Shown: positions 35,371 to 44,825, counted from the stretch's first letter. The stretch is 64,000 bases of DNA from Ligilactobacillus equi DSM 15833 = JCM 10991 (GCF_000615765.1 NZ_BAMI01000004.1:1-64000), one strand, 5' to 3'. Numbers and translations: made by a program. Notes: generated from the sequence alone by a model not told the origin.

Positions 35371-36132
35371 TTGCGTTACACAGCTAAGAATGTGCAAGCC
35401 GCAATTGCTCGTGGATTAGAAGATTTAAAAGTTAAACGACAAGAAGTAAAAGTTGAAGTAATTCAAAGTGAAAGCAGCGGCTTTTTAGGCCTTTTTAAAA
35501 AAGAAGCGGTAGTTGAATTAAATCTACTTGAGCCCACATCGAATGGGGATAATACTCGAACAGAAGAGATAACTACAACTATAGAAAATGAAACATCTGA
35601 ACTTCATGTTTCAGAGACTCTTCCCCCCACTATGGAGGAGATTCGTCTTTCAAAACGGAAACAAAGGGAGGCACAACTCCAAGATGCCTTATTATTAGTG
35701 GGAGATTACCTCGCTGAAGTAACTCAAAAGATGGGCATTAAGACTGAAATTGACTTAGAGGTTAGTCGTAGTGAAGCCAAGTATACTTTTCGTACTAATC
35801 AAGCGGGACTTTTAATCGGTAAACGAGGAAAAATTTTAAATGCTCTTCAAGCTCTTGCTCAAGATTACTTAGAACAAGAAGTCCGTACTCATTTGCGGAT
35901 CATGTTAAATGTAGGAGATTACCGGCAACATCGTCAAGAAACTTTGACCTACCTAGCTCAAAATACAGCCCATGAGGTTTTATACCGAAATCAAGCTATA
36001 AGTTTGGATCCGATGCCTGCTTTTGAGAGAAAAATAATTCATGCTGCTTTAGCTAAAAACCAGGAAGTAAAAACCAATTCTCATGGAAAAGAACCACATC
36101 GTTACGTAACAATTGCGCCATGTAAAGAATAA
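35371..36132 (+). CDS. khpB: RNA-binding protein KhpB/Jag
   Basis: A Jag_N domain (AIARGLEDLKVKRQEVKVEV, SGFLGLFKKEAVVEL), a type II KH domain with IGKRGK (about residues 147-152) and a C-terminal R3H domain (MPAFERKIIHAAL). Start TTG 371 of the 35 kb block (35371) is preferred, giving MRYTAKNVQ, with AAGGTGGTG about 9 bases upstream. It binds RNA with KhpA and controls cell elongation. Here it stands alone, not after rnpA-yidC where it is usually found. Confidence 0.88.
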   Translation: MRYTAKNVQAAIARGLEDLKVKRQEVKVEVIQSESSGFLGLFKKEAVVELNLLEPTSNGDNTRTEEITTTIENETSELHVSETLPPTMEEIRLSKRKQREAQLQDALLLVGDYLAEVTQKMGIKTEIDLEVSRSEAKYTFRTNQAGLLIGKRGKILNALQALAQDYLEQEVRTHLRIMLNVGDYRQHRQETLTYLAQNTAHEVLYRNQAISLDPMPAFERKIIHAALAKNQEVKTNSHGKEPHRYVTIAPCKE

Positions 36133-36142
36133 TATTATCAAG

Positions 36143-36174
36143 ATACCGGGAGCCATTGGCGTTCCCGGTATTTT
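36143..36174 (+). terminator. Terminator after khpB
   Basis: Arms ATACCGGGA and TCCCGGTAT followed by TTT. Confidence 0.85.
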
Positions 36175-36215
36175 AGTGTAGTGTTTATGCAAAACGAAGT
36201 CTAAATAAAAAAATA

Positions 36216-36248
36216 TTGCAGAAACTATATTATATGTCGTATAATATA
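36216..36248 (+). promoter_or_regulatory. padR promoter with embedded palindromic operator
   Basis: TTGCAG (36216-36221), an 18-base spacer and TATAAT (36240-36245). A perfect 9-bp inverted repeat (TATATTATA at 36226-36234, TATAATATA at 36240-36248, 5-base centre) covers the spacer and -10. This fits autorepression by the PadR protein encoded next. Confidence 0.75.
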
Positions 36249-36279
36249 ATTGAAGATATGATAAGGAGGTAAAATGAAA

Positions 36280-36597
36280 ATGAAGATTCAAGTAAGTGCA
36301 GACCTGCTCGATGGGATGGTTTTAGCGCTATTAGACCGCCAAGATTATTATGGCTATGCTCTAACACAAGATATGCAAAAAGCTATTTCAGTTTCGGAAT
36401 CTACGATGTATCCCGTTTTACGACGCCTTAAGAAAAATGAATTTTTAACCACATATGATCAGCCTTACGAGGGACGTAACCGTCGTTATTACCAAATTAC
36501 TCCAGCTGGTCAAGAGCATTTAGCTGATATTATTGATATGTGGGATCAATTTAAAGAAAGTTTAGATCAAGTGTTTAAGGGGGGGCAAGTACAATGA
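36280..36597 (+). CDS. PadR family transcriptional regulator
   Basis: A 105-residue PadR protein: winged helix with YYGYALTQDMQKA and the signature SESTMYPVLRRLKKNEFL, then a C-terminal dimer helix. ATG 36280 is preferred over ATG 36274, because AAGGAGGT would be only 3 bases from the latter. It heads an operon with DUF1700, DUF4097 and PspC genes, a set tied to cell-envelope stress in Firmicutes. It probably represses its own promoter. Confidence 0.92.
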   Translation: MKIQVSADLLDGMVLALLDRQDYYGYALTQDMQKAISVSESTMYPVLRRLKKNEFLTTYDQPYEGRNRRYYQITPAGQEHLADIIDMWDQFKESLDQVFKGGQVQ

Positions 36598-37205
36598 TGA
36601 TGGGAAAAGCACGTTATTTAGTGGAGTTAGAAAAGTGTTTAGTCAGCTTAAATTCTGAAGAGCGTGATGATGTACTTGAATATTATAGTGAGTTAATTGC
36701 TGATGCTGGTTTAACTGATGAAGCAGAAATAAGCGCGCGCTTCGGTGAGCCACAGATTTTAGCTGAAAAAATTATGACAGACTATGATGTAAATAATCCC
36801 TCAAAGACTTCAACTCGCTCAGAAATCACTACTAAAATTGGTAAACATCGTTTATTAAAATGGACATTAATCGTCTTAGCTATTATAGTTTGTTCACCGG
36901 CAATTGTTGGTATTATTGGTGGGGGAGTAGGGCTTTTCTTTGGGGTAACAATCGCTATTTTAGGTATTTTATTAGCGTTGATAATTGCTGTTGTAGTAAC
37001 TTTTTATATTGGTGTAAGTCTTTTGTTTAGTCAAACAGCAGTAGGAACTTTTTACTTAGGTCTAGCTTTCTTGTGTTTAGGATTTTTCATTCTTGCTAGT
37101 TATGGCTTGAAGTGGTTAGTCAGCTTATTAAGTCGAGGTTGGCGTCGTTTCCGTCGCAAACGTTATTTGCGACAACAAGCTCAGAAAGTGAAGGGGGGCA
37201 AGTAA
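36594..37205 (+). CDS. DUF1700 membrane protein
   Basis: A 203-residue protein. The N-terminal soluble part (YLVELEKCLVSLNSEERDDV, YYSELIADAG) is the DUF1700/HAAS domain, followed by three or four membrane helices (about residues 88-180) and a very basic tail. It overlaps padR by 4 bases. PadR and HAAS-type proteins commonly pair, the membrane protein helping to sense or relay envelope state. Confidence 0.88.
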   Translation: MMMGKARYLVELEKCLVSLNSEERDDVLEYYSELIADAGLTDEAEISARFGEPQILAEKIMTDYDVNNPSKTSTRSEITTKIGKHRLLKWTLIVLAIIVCSPAIVGIIGGGVGLFFGVTIAILGILLALIIAVVVTFYIGVSLLFSQTAVGTFYLGLAFLCLGFFILASYGLKWLVSLLSRGWRRFRRKRYLRQQAQKVKGGK

Positions 37206-37206
37206 G

Positions 37207-38226
37207 ATGAAAAAGTCAGTAGTTGCTGCTTTAGGCCTATTAGTAATTGGCACATGTTTACTTGTGAACGGCTTGGTTTCAGGGGGAAATAAGCCCGTAG
37301 AAGTAACTAATTACAAAGTAAAGGTGCGAGAAAATAATCAAAAATCAGGTCAGCGTATTTTAACACAAAAAGAGTTTCAAAAACTAGAGATAAATGTAGA
37401 TGCTAGGATCCAAATTAAACAAGGAAATCAGTATAAAATAGAAAGTTATGGCTTTGCTAAGGGAGATCTTACTCACCAAGTCGACAATGGTACATTGCAG
37501 ATTAATCAAAATAAAAAAGACCTCTTTAGTCATTGGCTAGTAGACATTAATCATGGAATTACGAGTGATTACGCACATGATATAGATGATAAACAAGTAA
37601 CTGTGACGGTTCCCAAAAATGTAAAATTGGATAGTTTAAAGATTGGTTACATTGGTTACAGCGAAAAATTAAGTATTCAAGAAATTAGTAGCCGAAAAGT
37701 TGCTTTACGTAGTGGCTCTGTCGAGTTAGATAAAGTTAATTTTGAACAAGGAAAAATTAGGACTACAGTGGGGAATTTAGATATTCATAATTCTAATTTA
37801 AACCAAGTAGACTTGGAAGTACTTGATAGTGATTTAGATTTGTATCAGACAAAATTAGCTGACAGTAAAATTAATATAAGTGATGGTGACATGTTAGTTA
37901 AGGATTGTGATTTGAAAAATATGGATGTCAAGTTGAATGATGGTGATGCGACGTTGAGTCGGGTAAAAGTCACTGCTGGTCACTTAACCACGAGTGATGG
38001 TGATGTAATGGCAGATAATTTACACGTAACTGGTGTCTACCGAATACACAGTATAGATGGAGATTTAACCAGTCGCCAGACTAAAGCCGATGGTTATCAA
38101 GCGCGCAGTATAGATGGTGATGTTTTCTTATTTGGAAAACCTAGTTCAAGTAAACAAGTCCAAAATGTTCAAGCAGCTAATCGACTTGAATTAGTTGCTG
38201 ATTCAGGCGATATTCATGTCAATTAA
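37207..38226 (+). CDS. DUF4097 family surface protein
   Basis: A 339-residue protein with an N-terminal membrane anchor or signal (residues 4-26) and a repetitive right-handed beta-helix: short repeats such as ISDGDMLVKD, LNDGDATLSR and TSDGDVMADN. This is the DUF4097 pattern seen beside PspC and LiaF-like proteins. The domain lies outside the membrane and may bind cell-wall polymer or adhere. It begins 1 base after the DUF1700 stop. Confidence 0.88.
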   Translation: MKKSVVAALGLLVIGTCLLVNGLVSGGNKPVEVTNYKVKVRENNQKSGQRILTQKEFQKLEINVDARIQIKQGNQYKIESYGFAKGDLTHQVDNGTLQINQNKKDLFSHWLVDINHGITSDYAHDIDDKQVTVTVPKNVKLDSLKIGYIGYSEKLSIQEISSRKVALRSGSVELDKVNFEQGKIRTTVGNLDIHNSNLNQVDLEVLDSDLDLYQTKLADSKINISDGDMLVKDCDLKNMDVKLNDGDATLSRVKVTAGHLTTSDGDVMADNLHVTGVYRIHSIDGDLTSRQTKADGYQARSIDGDVFLFGKPSSSKQVQNVQAANRLELVADSGDIHVN

Positions 38227-38245
38227 AATTAAGGAGGAAAAAACT

Positions 38246-38506
38246 ATGGCTAAAAAGAAATTGATGAAGTCTAATGATCGCATTGTTTCCGGGGTATTTG
38301 GTGGGATTGCCGAGTACTTTGGCTGGGAAAAAACCTTAACTCGTTTAGTGGGGGCGGTACTAATAATTTTTCCAGGGAATGTTTTTTTAGGAATTTTACT
38401 TTATGTAGTTGCTGCCATGGTTATGCCTGATAAGGCAGGTTACGATGACAATCGTGAAGAAGACGAAACGATTATTGAAGGTGAATTTAAACCTAAAGGT
38501 AAGTAA
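38246..38506 (+). CDS. PspC domain protein
   Basis: An 86-residue PspC domain protein (DRIVSGVFGGIAEYFGWEKT, then LGILLYVVAAMVMPD) with one membrane helix and an acidic C-terminal tail. ATG 38246 has AAGGAGG 7 bases upstream. It is the last gene of the padR operon, and in other bacteria PspC proteins help to sense membrane damage. Confidence 0.92.
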   Translation: MAKKKLMKSNDRIVSGVFGGIAEYFGWEKTLTRLVGAVLIIFPGNVFLGILLYVVAAMVMPDKAGYDDNREEDETIIEGEFKPKGK

Positions 38507-38520
38507 ATAATATGGTAATG

Positions 38521-38547
38521 AGAATCCTGGCAAGAGGATTCTTTTTT
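38521..38547 (+). terminator. Terminator of the padR-pspC operon
   Basis: Arms AGAATCCT and AGGATTCT followed by a T run. Confidence 0.9.
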
Positions 38548-38640
38548 GCTTAGATTTGAATAAATATTCTTGTATTTTATAGCTATCTCCCGTAAAATTA
38601 CTATTTGTATCAAGTAATTTAGATTTAGGAAGTTTAGAAA

Positions 38641-40056
38641 ATGAATAATAATCAAGAAAAGGGCATTAGTAAATTGGGCTTGATTGCTCTAATTATTTCT
38701 TCTTCGATTGGTGCTGGAGCCTTTGGAATTACCAGTGATTTGGCGCGTGTCGCTAGTGGAGGTCCAGCTCTGATTGCTTGGGGGATTGTCGGTTTAGGTG
38801 TTTTCTTTTTTGTGATGTCATTGTTAAATTTATCGCGAAAGCGGGATGATTTGAATGCCGGACTTTTTGTTTTTGCCCAAGCTGGTTTTGGACGTTTAGC
38901 AGGTTTTATCAGTGGTTGGAGCTATTGGTTAGCTGCTGGAATTGGTAATATTGCTTTGGCCACCATGATGATGAGTGCTTTAGGAAAATTTTTTCCACTT
39001 TTCGGTAATGGTCAAAATGTTGCTTCGGTTCTGGGAGCGATAGTTTGCATTTGGTTACTAACTGTATTAGTTAACCGAGGGGTAGAAAGTGCCTCTCTGA
39101 TTAATACAGTGGTCATGATTTGTAAGTTAATTCCGTTATTCGTCTTTGTGGTAGCAATGGTTTTGGCTTTCAAATTGGAGATGTTTCACCAAAATTTTTG
39201 GCTAAAGGTGACTACGAATCTAAAAACTCAAGAAGGTAGTCTATTTGATCAGGTACGTGGGAGTATTATGGTTATGATGTGGCTTTTTGTTGGGGTGGAA
39301 GGAGCCACTGTTTTAGCTAATCGAGCTAAACGCCGGAATGACGCTTATCAGGCTACTTACCTTGGCCTGTTGGCATTGTTGGTAATTTACATGTTAGTTT
39401 CAATCTTGCCTTACGGAGTACTTAGTCAAGCACAGCTAGCTCAAGGAGGGCAGCCTGCCTTAGCGGACGTGTTGCAAGCTGTTGTTGGTAAATGGGGGGC
39501 TAATCTTATCAATTTAGGCTTGATCATTTCGGTTGGTGGAGCGTGGTTATCTTGGACCTTATTACCTGCAGAAGTGGCCACGTTAATGACACAAAATCGC
39601 TTGTTACCTCAATATTGGGGTAAACTTAATAATTACGCAGCGCCAACCTTTTCTTTGGTAATTGCAGGGATTATGCAGACAGTATTTGTCTTATCTATGT
39701 TATTTACCAGTCAGGCTTACACCTTTGCTTACACCTTGTGTACGTCAGCTTATATGCTATGTTATCTTTTGGTTACGTTATACCAGGTGAAGTACTCATG
39801 GCAAAATCGCGAGTGGGGCCAAACGGTGATTGGAGTTGGGGCCAGTATTTTTCAATTAACGGCCATTTTACTGGCTGGTCTCCAAGAGTTATGGTTGATT
39901 ACCATTGCTTTTATACCTGGTTTTTATTTCTTTGACCAGGTTTGTCGGCAAGAAAATCGTTCTTTAACCAAATTGGAAAAAGGTTGGATGGCGATAATAT
40001 CTTGTTTGGCTTTGATTGCTTTAATTGGTCTTTGCGTGGGGATAATTACTATCTAA
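38641..40056 (+). CDS. APC family basic amino acid antiporter (ArcD-like)
   Basis: A 471-residue, 12-helix amino acid transporter of the APC family, with SSSIGAGAFGITSDLA in helix 1 and MWLFVGVEGATVLANRAKR around helix 6, typical of the basic amino acid/polyamine antiporter group (ArcD, LysI, PotE). An arginine:ornithine or ornithine:putrescine exchange is likely, but the substrate is not fixed by sequence. It is a single-gene transcript. The ornithine decarboxylase in this window lies 18 kb away. Confidence 0.85.
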   Translation: MNNNQEKGISKLGLIALIISSSIGAGAFGITSDLARVASGGPALIAWGIVGLGVFFFVMSLLNLSRKRDDLNAGLFVFAQAGFGRLAGFISGWSYWLAAGIGNIALATMMMSALGKFFPLFGNGQNVASVLGAIVCIWLLTVLVNRGVESASLINTVVMICKLIPLFVFVVAMVLAFKLEMFHQNFWLKVTTNLKTQEGSLFDQVRGSIMVMMWLFVGVEGATVLANRAKRRNDAYQATYLGLLALLVIYMLVSILPYGVLSQAQLAQGGQPALADVLQAVVGKWGANLINLGLIISVGGAWLSWTLLPAEVATLMTQNRLLPQYWGKLNNYAAPTFSLVIAGIMQTVFVLSMLFTSQAYTFAYTLCTSAYMLCYLLVTLYQVKYSWQNREWGQTVIGVGASIFQLTAILLAGLQELWLITIAFIPGFYFFDQVCRQENRSLTKLEKGWMAIISCLALIALIGLCVGIITI

Positions 40057-40078
40057 ATTAAAAGCCTTTCCTCAATGT

Positions 40079-40133
40079 AAAACCGCTAGAAATCATCATG
40101 TAATAAGTGCTGTTGATGGTTTCTAGCGGTTTT
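40079..40133. terminator. Long terminator hairpin between convergent genes
   Basis: AAAACCGCTAGAAA pairs with TTTCTAGCGGTTTT, extended inward by CATCA and TGATG. It serves the antiporter gene and the minus-strand DUF805 gene. Confidence 0.9.
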
Positions 40134-40153
40134 ATTATGCTATTTTTAGTTAT

Positions 40154-40839
40154 TTAGCTATCACTATCAGTTGTACTTGAAGAATTTTCTTCAGACATAG
40201 TTATTTGTGCGTTGCTTGGAGTGGTGATTACCAAAGAATCAGTGTTAATTACTTTGTTATCAAGTTCACTTTCCTTAGTACGTAAGAAGAACTTCATAAA
40301 ACCGTTACTCTCAGGACTGATGGTGAGTTGATTACTTGGAAGTAAAGTTAAGATTAAGAGGGCAATACTGATGAGATGGTTAATCAATGCTATGCCCAAA
40401 ATGCCGACCGAGTATAGGGGTGAGTTAAAATCGGTGTCGAAATTATCGAAAACATTGACAATTTCGACAAAAATTGAAATATTTAGAATAATTTGTGCGC
40501 CTAAAAATACCAAGAAACCACGCCCCCGTAGCCAACATCGCGGTAGCGCCGAATTGTTAGTGCCAAAGAGGGTAAAAATAAAACTAGCCAAGTTAAAAGT
40601 ATAACTGCGAGAAAAACCATTATTGCTATATCAGTTTCGTAATCGTCATTTATTGAATCGCTTATAGCTACTTGACTGAAAATAATTACGATAAAAACCA
40701 AACCCGATAAGAAAAAAGTTAATTGCATCCACCAGTAACCTGCTCGTGTTGTTCGACCTTGGAAATCGACGTAACCTTTCCAGTAATCAATAAAAGCTTG
40801 TTTGAAGGAAACTTTTTCAGTTTTGTTATTAGTTTTCAT
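40154..40839 (-). pseudogene. DUF805 membrane protein, frameshifted
   Basis: The N-terminal part (FQGRTTRAGYWWMQLTFF and SLALTIRRYRDVGYG) is a DUF805 domain. The frame breaks at a run of five C on the plus strand (40523-40527). A sixth base restores GGRGFLVFLGAQIIL and gives 228 residues, ending in a Ser/Asp-rich tail. It has about four helices and no known activity. ATG 40839 has GAGGGTGAAG upstream, inside the preceding gene. The homopolymer location suggests a sequence error. Confidence 0.8.
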
Positions 40840-41206
40840 AATGAGCTTCACCCTCATCGCTGACGCTAATTTTTAAGAAGATAATGGCTAAAAGACAAAA
40901 TGTTGCGGGAATGATTAAGAAAAGCATGAAAATCAGTGGTGAAGCAAATGCGATGATGCTGAGGACTAAACCCACATTGTTTTTGAAAAAGTGCTTAAAG
41001 ACAAGGTAACTTGCAAGCACAATCCCGACAACCGACACCATACTGAGTAAAGACCAGTAGAAAATCCCAGAGAGGGTGTCCAAATCACTGGAGAAAAGTG
41101 GTGCATGGTTGGTAATTTTAGCCGCAAAGTTGTAGAACCCTAATAAATAGATAACTAATTGGAATGTAGTTAAAGCATACATCCAGTTAAGAATTTTTTC
41201 TTTCAT
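40829..41206 (-). CDS. Membrane protein, unknown function
   Basis: A 125-residue protein with four predicted helices and an acidic tail (SDEGEAHYEN). It starts behind AGGAGGAAAA and overlaps the DUF805 gene by 11 bases, so the two are translationally coupled. I recognise no family; it is probably a partner of the DUF805 protein. Confidence 0.75.
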   Translation of the reverse strand: MKEKILNWMYALTTFQLVIYLLGFYNFAAKITNHAPLFSSDLDTLSGIFYWSLLSMVSVVGIVLASYLVFKHFFKNNVGLVLSIIAFASPLIFMLFLIIPATFCLLAIIFLKISVSDEGEAHYEN

Positions 41207-41276
41207 AATTTTTTCCTCCTGTATTCATATTCTAACCTATCTTTTCTATGACAACAAGCTTAGATAGTAAGCACAC

Positions 41277-41301
41277 AAAAAGACGCCCCGTAAGGCGCCT
41301 T
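41277..41301 (-). terminator. Terminator of the mtl operon
   Basis: Read on the minus strand, AAGGCGCC pairs with GGGGCGTCTT (one G-T pair) followed by T residues, just after the mtlD stop. Confidence 0.8.
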
Positions 41302-41308
41302 AGAGAAA

Positions 41309-42439
41309 TTATTTAACAACTTTTGTAATTTCATCAACTAAGGTTAAGCCGGTAACTTCTTTAACCACATCAGCTAGAGGTTGTTCCTTGAGCATGGCTT
41401 GAAGCTTTTGACTTTCTTCGTCTTCTGGTTGGTCGAATTTGAAAATCATCCCAACTGTTTCGAGTAAGGCTTGGTAGGAAAGGCCTAGACCCTTAGCTTC
41501 ACGAATAGGACGAATGAAGCGTTCGTTGTAACCTAATTTCCGAATTGGTGTCCGACCAACGCGAGCGATGTCATCGGAGATGTAGGCGTTTTGGAAACGA
41601 GAAATAATCTTAGCTTGGTAAGCTTCGTGTTCTGCTCGGTCAAAGCCCCACTTAGCGATTAACAAGTCACCTGTTTCCTTTAAGACCCGCTTTAATTGGT
41701 TAAGCACTTTTTCGTCTTGAATAGCTTCGTCAATAGTCTTGTAACCTAAAGTTTGACCCGTGTAAGCGACGGTAGCGTGTCCAGTGTTAACTGAGAAAAG
41801 TTTACGTTCAATGAATGGTTCCAAGTCGCTAGCGTAGTGTACGCCTTCTAATTTAAGGTCTGGATTAGCCATTTGACTTTCATCAACAACCCATTCTTTG
41901 AATGGTTCCACGGAAACAAAGAGGGGGTCATCATGTTTTTGTAAAGGTACGATACGGTCAACAGCTGCGTTAGGGAAACCGATGTATTGATCAGCAAAGT
42001 CTTTAGCTTCACCTTCCAAGTGCTTGTAAACTTCTTCTTTAAGGTGTTGACTACCACCAATCATGTTTTCGCAGGCAATTACATCAAGCGTTTGAGTTTT
42101 ACCTGCAGCTTGACGCAACTTGATACCATCTGCGATTAATGGGGCAATGAATTGTAAAATTTTAGGACCGATAGCAGTTGTTACTAAGTCAGTATCTTTG
42201 ATAGCTTGGGCGACCTTTTCAGGGTCCTTGCCATTGTTAATTCCGTCAACATTAGCAACATGAATTTTTTCTTGGCCATCGGCAGCTAATTCAATTGTGT
42301 ATTCACCGCGTTGATTTAATGCATCGATGATTGTTTCATTAACATCAACAAAGTCGATTGCAAAGTCATTTGCGGCTAGGGTTTCTCCAATAAAACCACG
42401 ACCAATGTTACCTGCACCAAAGTGAACTGCTTTTCTCAT
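41309..42439 (-). CDS. mtlD: Mannitol-1-phosphate 5-dehydrogenase
   Basis: A 376-residue long-chain dehydrogenase with N-terminal NAD fold [14 protein letters not shown] and the family lysine motif in [17 protein letters not shown]. It oxidises mannitol-1-phosphate to fructose-6-phosphate with NAD, feeding glycolysis. It follows mtlF with a 2-base gap and ends the mtl operon. Confidence 0.97.
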   Translation of the reverse strand: MRKAVHFGAGNIGRGFIGETLAANDFAIDFVDVNETIIDALNQRGEYTIELAADGQEKIHVANVDGINNGKDPEKVAQAIKDTDLVTTAIGPKILQFIAPLIADGIKLRQAAGKTQTLDVIACENMIGGSQHLKEEVYKHLEGEAKDFADQYIGFPNAAVDRIVPLQKHDDPLFVSVEPFKEWVVDESQMANPDLKLEGVHYASDLEPFIERKLFSVNTGHATVAYTGQTLGYKTIDEAIQDEKVLNQLKRVLKETGDLLIAKWGFDRAEHEAYQAKIISRFQNAYISDDIARVGRTPIRKLGYNERFIRPIREAKGLGLSYQALLETVGMIFKFDQPEDEESQKLQAMLKEQPLADVVKEVTGLTLVDEITKVVK

Positions 42440-42441
42440 GT

Positions 42442-42885
42442 TTATTCAACCTCTTTCAATAAGTTAATAATTTCTTCTTCTGATTGGGCATCAGCCAATT
42501 TTGCCACATTATTAATATCACTACAGAAAAGGGCAATTTGGGAGAGAATGCTCAAGTGTTCATTGTTCAAACCAGCGATACCAAAGACTACCGTTACCAC
42601 ACTAGCTTCATCGGAGTCGTCAGCGCTAAAGTCCACCCCCATTGGAACTTGGACAATAGAAATTCCGGTTTTTTTGATAAACTTTTTTCCTTCATCGGTA
42701 CCGTGAGGAATAGCGACAAAGTTCCCCATGTAAGTGGAAACGTCGGAATTGCGGGCAATCATGGAGTCAATGTACTCAGGTTCCACGCAACCAGCATCAA
42801 CTAAGAGCTGACCAGCCATGCGAATAGCTTGGGTTTTAGTGGCTGCTTGGGCATTTAACGTAATCATATCTTTTTGTAATTCCAT
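42442..42885 (-). CDS. mtlF: Mannitol PTS EIIA component
   Basis: A 147-residue EIIA of the fructose/mannitol family. The phospho-histidine lies in [13 protein letters not shown]. It carries phosphate from HPr to the EIIB domain of MtlA. It lies 17 bases after mtlA and just before mtlD. Confidence 0.96.
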   Translation of the reverse strand: MELQKDMITLNAQAATKTQAIRMAGQLLVDAGCVEPEYIDSMIARNSDVSTYMGNFVAIPHGTDEGKKFIKKTGISIVQVPMGVDFSADDSDEASVVTVVFGIAGLNNEHLSILSQIALFCSDINNVAKLADAQSEEEIINLLKEVE

Positions 42886-42902
42886 TTCATTTCACCGCTT
42901 TC

Positions 42903-44696
42903 CTAGTTTAATTTGTCAACCAAAGCTGGGTATTGGTCAGAAGTTAATAAATTGTCAACGACTAAGACTTGTAAATTAGTGTAGCGTAAACGCAAGTTCT
43001 TAGCAGCTTCTGGTGTGGCCACAACTAAGTAACTAGCATCGTCTTGGATATCGTCAATAGCAGTGGCGGTAACTTTGGTAGTTTTTTGTGCTTTATGCAT
43101 TAAAGCTTGTAGTGAAGCAACGGCCATGGTAGCTGTTCCGACGTGTTGGTCGTGACGAACATAAGTTACTTCTTTAACTTTACTTACATCGATATTATCA
43201 ACATTGTCAGTTGAATTTTGGTTCTTTGGTTGTTCTTCAGTAGCTGATTGACTATCAATTTGAGTTAAGGCCTTCAAGTTAGCCACAATTTCATCATAAC
43301 GTGGACTAGATAAGAAGTTATCGACGGCAACGTGCATAGCACTTGGCGTCCGTTCAGCAGCCCGTTCAGCTAATTCTTCTTGAGTAATGACTAAAAGGCC
43401 TTGTTCGTCTTGCAATTTGTTAACGGCTGTATTTGTGACAGATATATTTTCAATGCCGGCCTTTTTAACTTTATCGCGTAAGAGAGAAGCCCCCATTGCA
43501 GAAGATCCCATCCCAGCGTCGCAAGCGAAAATAATCTTTTTAACATCACGGTAGCTTTCTACGGAAGTTTGGGCTGCTTGAGCTGACATAACGCTTTGAC
43601 CTTTAGATTCAGCTTTCATTTCTTGCATTTGGGCTTGCTTTTCAGCGAAAGAGTCGTCGTCTTCAGACTTATCGGCTTTCAAAATAATAGCAGCGATTGC
43701 AAAAGAAACTACAGCTGCAACTAAAACCCCAGCGATAACACCAAAGTAAGCACCTTTGGCGGTCATCAAAAGAATAGCAATGATAGAACCAGGTGAAGCA
43801 GCAGCTTTAAGACCACCACCTAATAATTGGAAGGTGAAAGTTCCACTGACCCCACCAGCAATGGCAGCTAAGATCAAGGCTGGTTTCATCAAAACGTATG
43901 GGAAGTAAATTTCGTGAATCCCACCGAAGAATTGGATAATGGCTGCCCCAGGAGCAGAAGCCTTGGATGAACCTTTACCAAAGAACATGTAAGCTAATAA
44001 AATCCCTAAACCAGGACCAGGGTTAGATTCGAGTAAGAATAAAACAGACTTGCCAGCAGTGGCAGCTTGTTGTACCCCTAAAGGAACTAAAATCCCGTTC
44101 CCAATAGCATTGTTCAAGAATAAAATCTTGGCTGGTTCGATGAAGATATTAGCTAAAGGTAACATGTGAATGGAGATAATCCAGTCAACCCCTTTAGCCA
44201 TGAAGTTACTTCCGGCGGTAACCAATGGGTTAACGATGTAAGTTCCTAAGATGGCTAGTAACATCCCAATAATTCCGGCGGAGAAATTGTTGTAAATCAT
44301 TTCGAAACCGGAACGAATCTTTTCTTGGAAGAGTTGGTCGAATTTCTTCATACACCAACCACCAAGAGGTCCCATAATCATAGCTCCTAAGAACATTGGA
44401 ATGTCGGCTCCGACAATAACCCCCATCACAGCAATGGCCCCGACAACGGCCCCACGTTCTTCGTAGACTAACCGGCCCCCGCAGTAGGCAATTAATAATG
44501 GCAATAGGTAATTAAGCATAGGGGTGATTAATTCGGCAATTTTCGCAACAGGTATCCAGCCGCTCTTCATGAATAAGGCAGTGATTAACCCCCAGGCGAT
44601 AATCGCTGCGATGTTTGGCATAACCATACTAGAAAGGTTAGTACCAAGCTTTTGAATCTTCGCTTTAAATGAAGATTTTGACTTTGTGTTATCCAT
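42903..44696 (-). CDS. mtlA: Mannitol PTS EIICB with a second, degenerate EIIB domain
   Basis: A 597-residue transporter: EIIC (about residues 15-345, with GGIHEIYFPYVLMKP), then EIIB with phospho-cysteine in FACDAGMGSSAMG (Cys392). A second domain (about 508-597) repeats the EIIB pattern (VRHDQHVGTATM, LVVATPEAAKNL, VVDNLLTSDQYPALVDKL), but the cysteine position is His515. Similar length is common in Lactobacillales mannitol permeases. The extra domain probably has a structural or regulatory role. The gene is preceded by an operator-like palindrome. Confidence 0.95.
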   Translation of the reverse strand: MDNTKSKSSFKAKIQKLGTNLSSMVMPNIAAIIAWGLITALFMKSGWIPVAKIAELITPMLNYLLPLLIAYCGGRLVYEERGAVVGAIAVMGVIVGADIPMFLGAMIMGPLGGWCMKKFDQLFQEKIRSGFEMIYNNFSAGIIGMLLAILGTYIVNPLVTAGSNFMAKGVDWIISIHMLPLANIFIEPAKILFLNNAIGNGILVPLGVQQAATAGKSVLFLLESNPGPGLGILLAYMFFGKGSSKASAPGAAIIQFFGGIHEIYFPYVLMKPALILAAIAGGVSGTFTFQLLGGGLKAAASPGSIIAILLMTAKGAYFGVIAGVLVAAVVSFAIAAIILKADKSEDDDSFAEKQAQMQEMKAESKGQSVMSAQAAQTSVESYRDVKKIIFACDAGMGSSAMGASLLRDKVKKAGIENISVTNTAVNKLQDEQGLLVITQEELAERAAERTPSAMHVAVDNFLSSPRYDEIVANLKALTQIDSQSATEEQPKNQNSTDNVDNIDVSKVKEVTYVRHDQHVGTATMAVASLQALMHKAQKTTKVTATAIDDIQDDASYLVVATPEAAKNLRLRYTNLQVLVVDNLLTSDQYPALVDKLN

Positions 44697-44742
44697 CGTC
44701 TTTTTCCTCCTTTTATTATCTACAAGTATATGTTAGCGCATT

Positions 44743-44799
44743 CATTAAACGGTTACAATAAAATGAAAATGGCACTTTGGCACAGTAAATTGTGCCAAA
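44743..44799 (-). promoter_or_regulatory. mtlA control region: MtlR-like operator and cre-like site
   Basis: TTTGGCACA and TGTGCCAAA (44776-44799, 6-base centre) form a perfect inverted repeat close to the TTGnCACA/TGTGnCAA operator known for MtlR in bacilli. Between it and mtlA lies TTGTAACCGTTTAATG (minus strand, 44743-44758), an imperfect cre box for CcpA. A TATACT -10 follows nearer the gene. Induction by mannitol and carbon catabolite repression are inferred. Confidence 0.6.
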
Positions 44800-44801
44800 A
44801 T

Positions 44802-44825
44802 AAAAAAACTAGGATAAAATCCTAG
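44802..44825 (-). terminator. Terminator of mtlR overlapping its stop codon
   Basis: On the minus strand CTAGGAT and ATCCTAG around a short loop, followed by seven T. The stop codon TAG of mtlR is part of the first arm. Confidence 0.85.
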
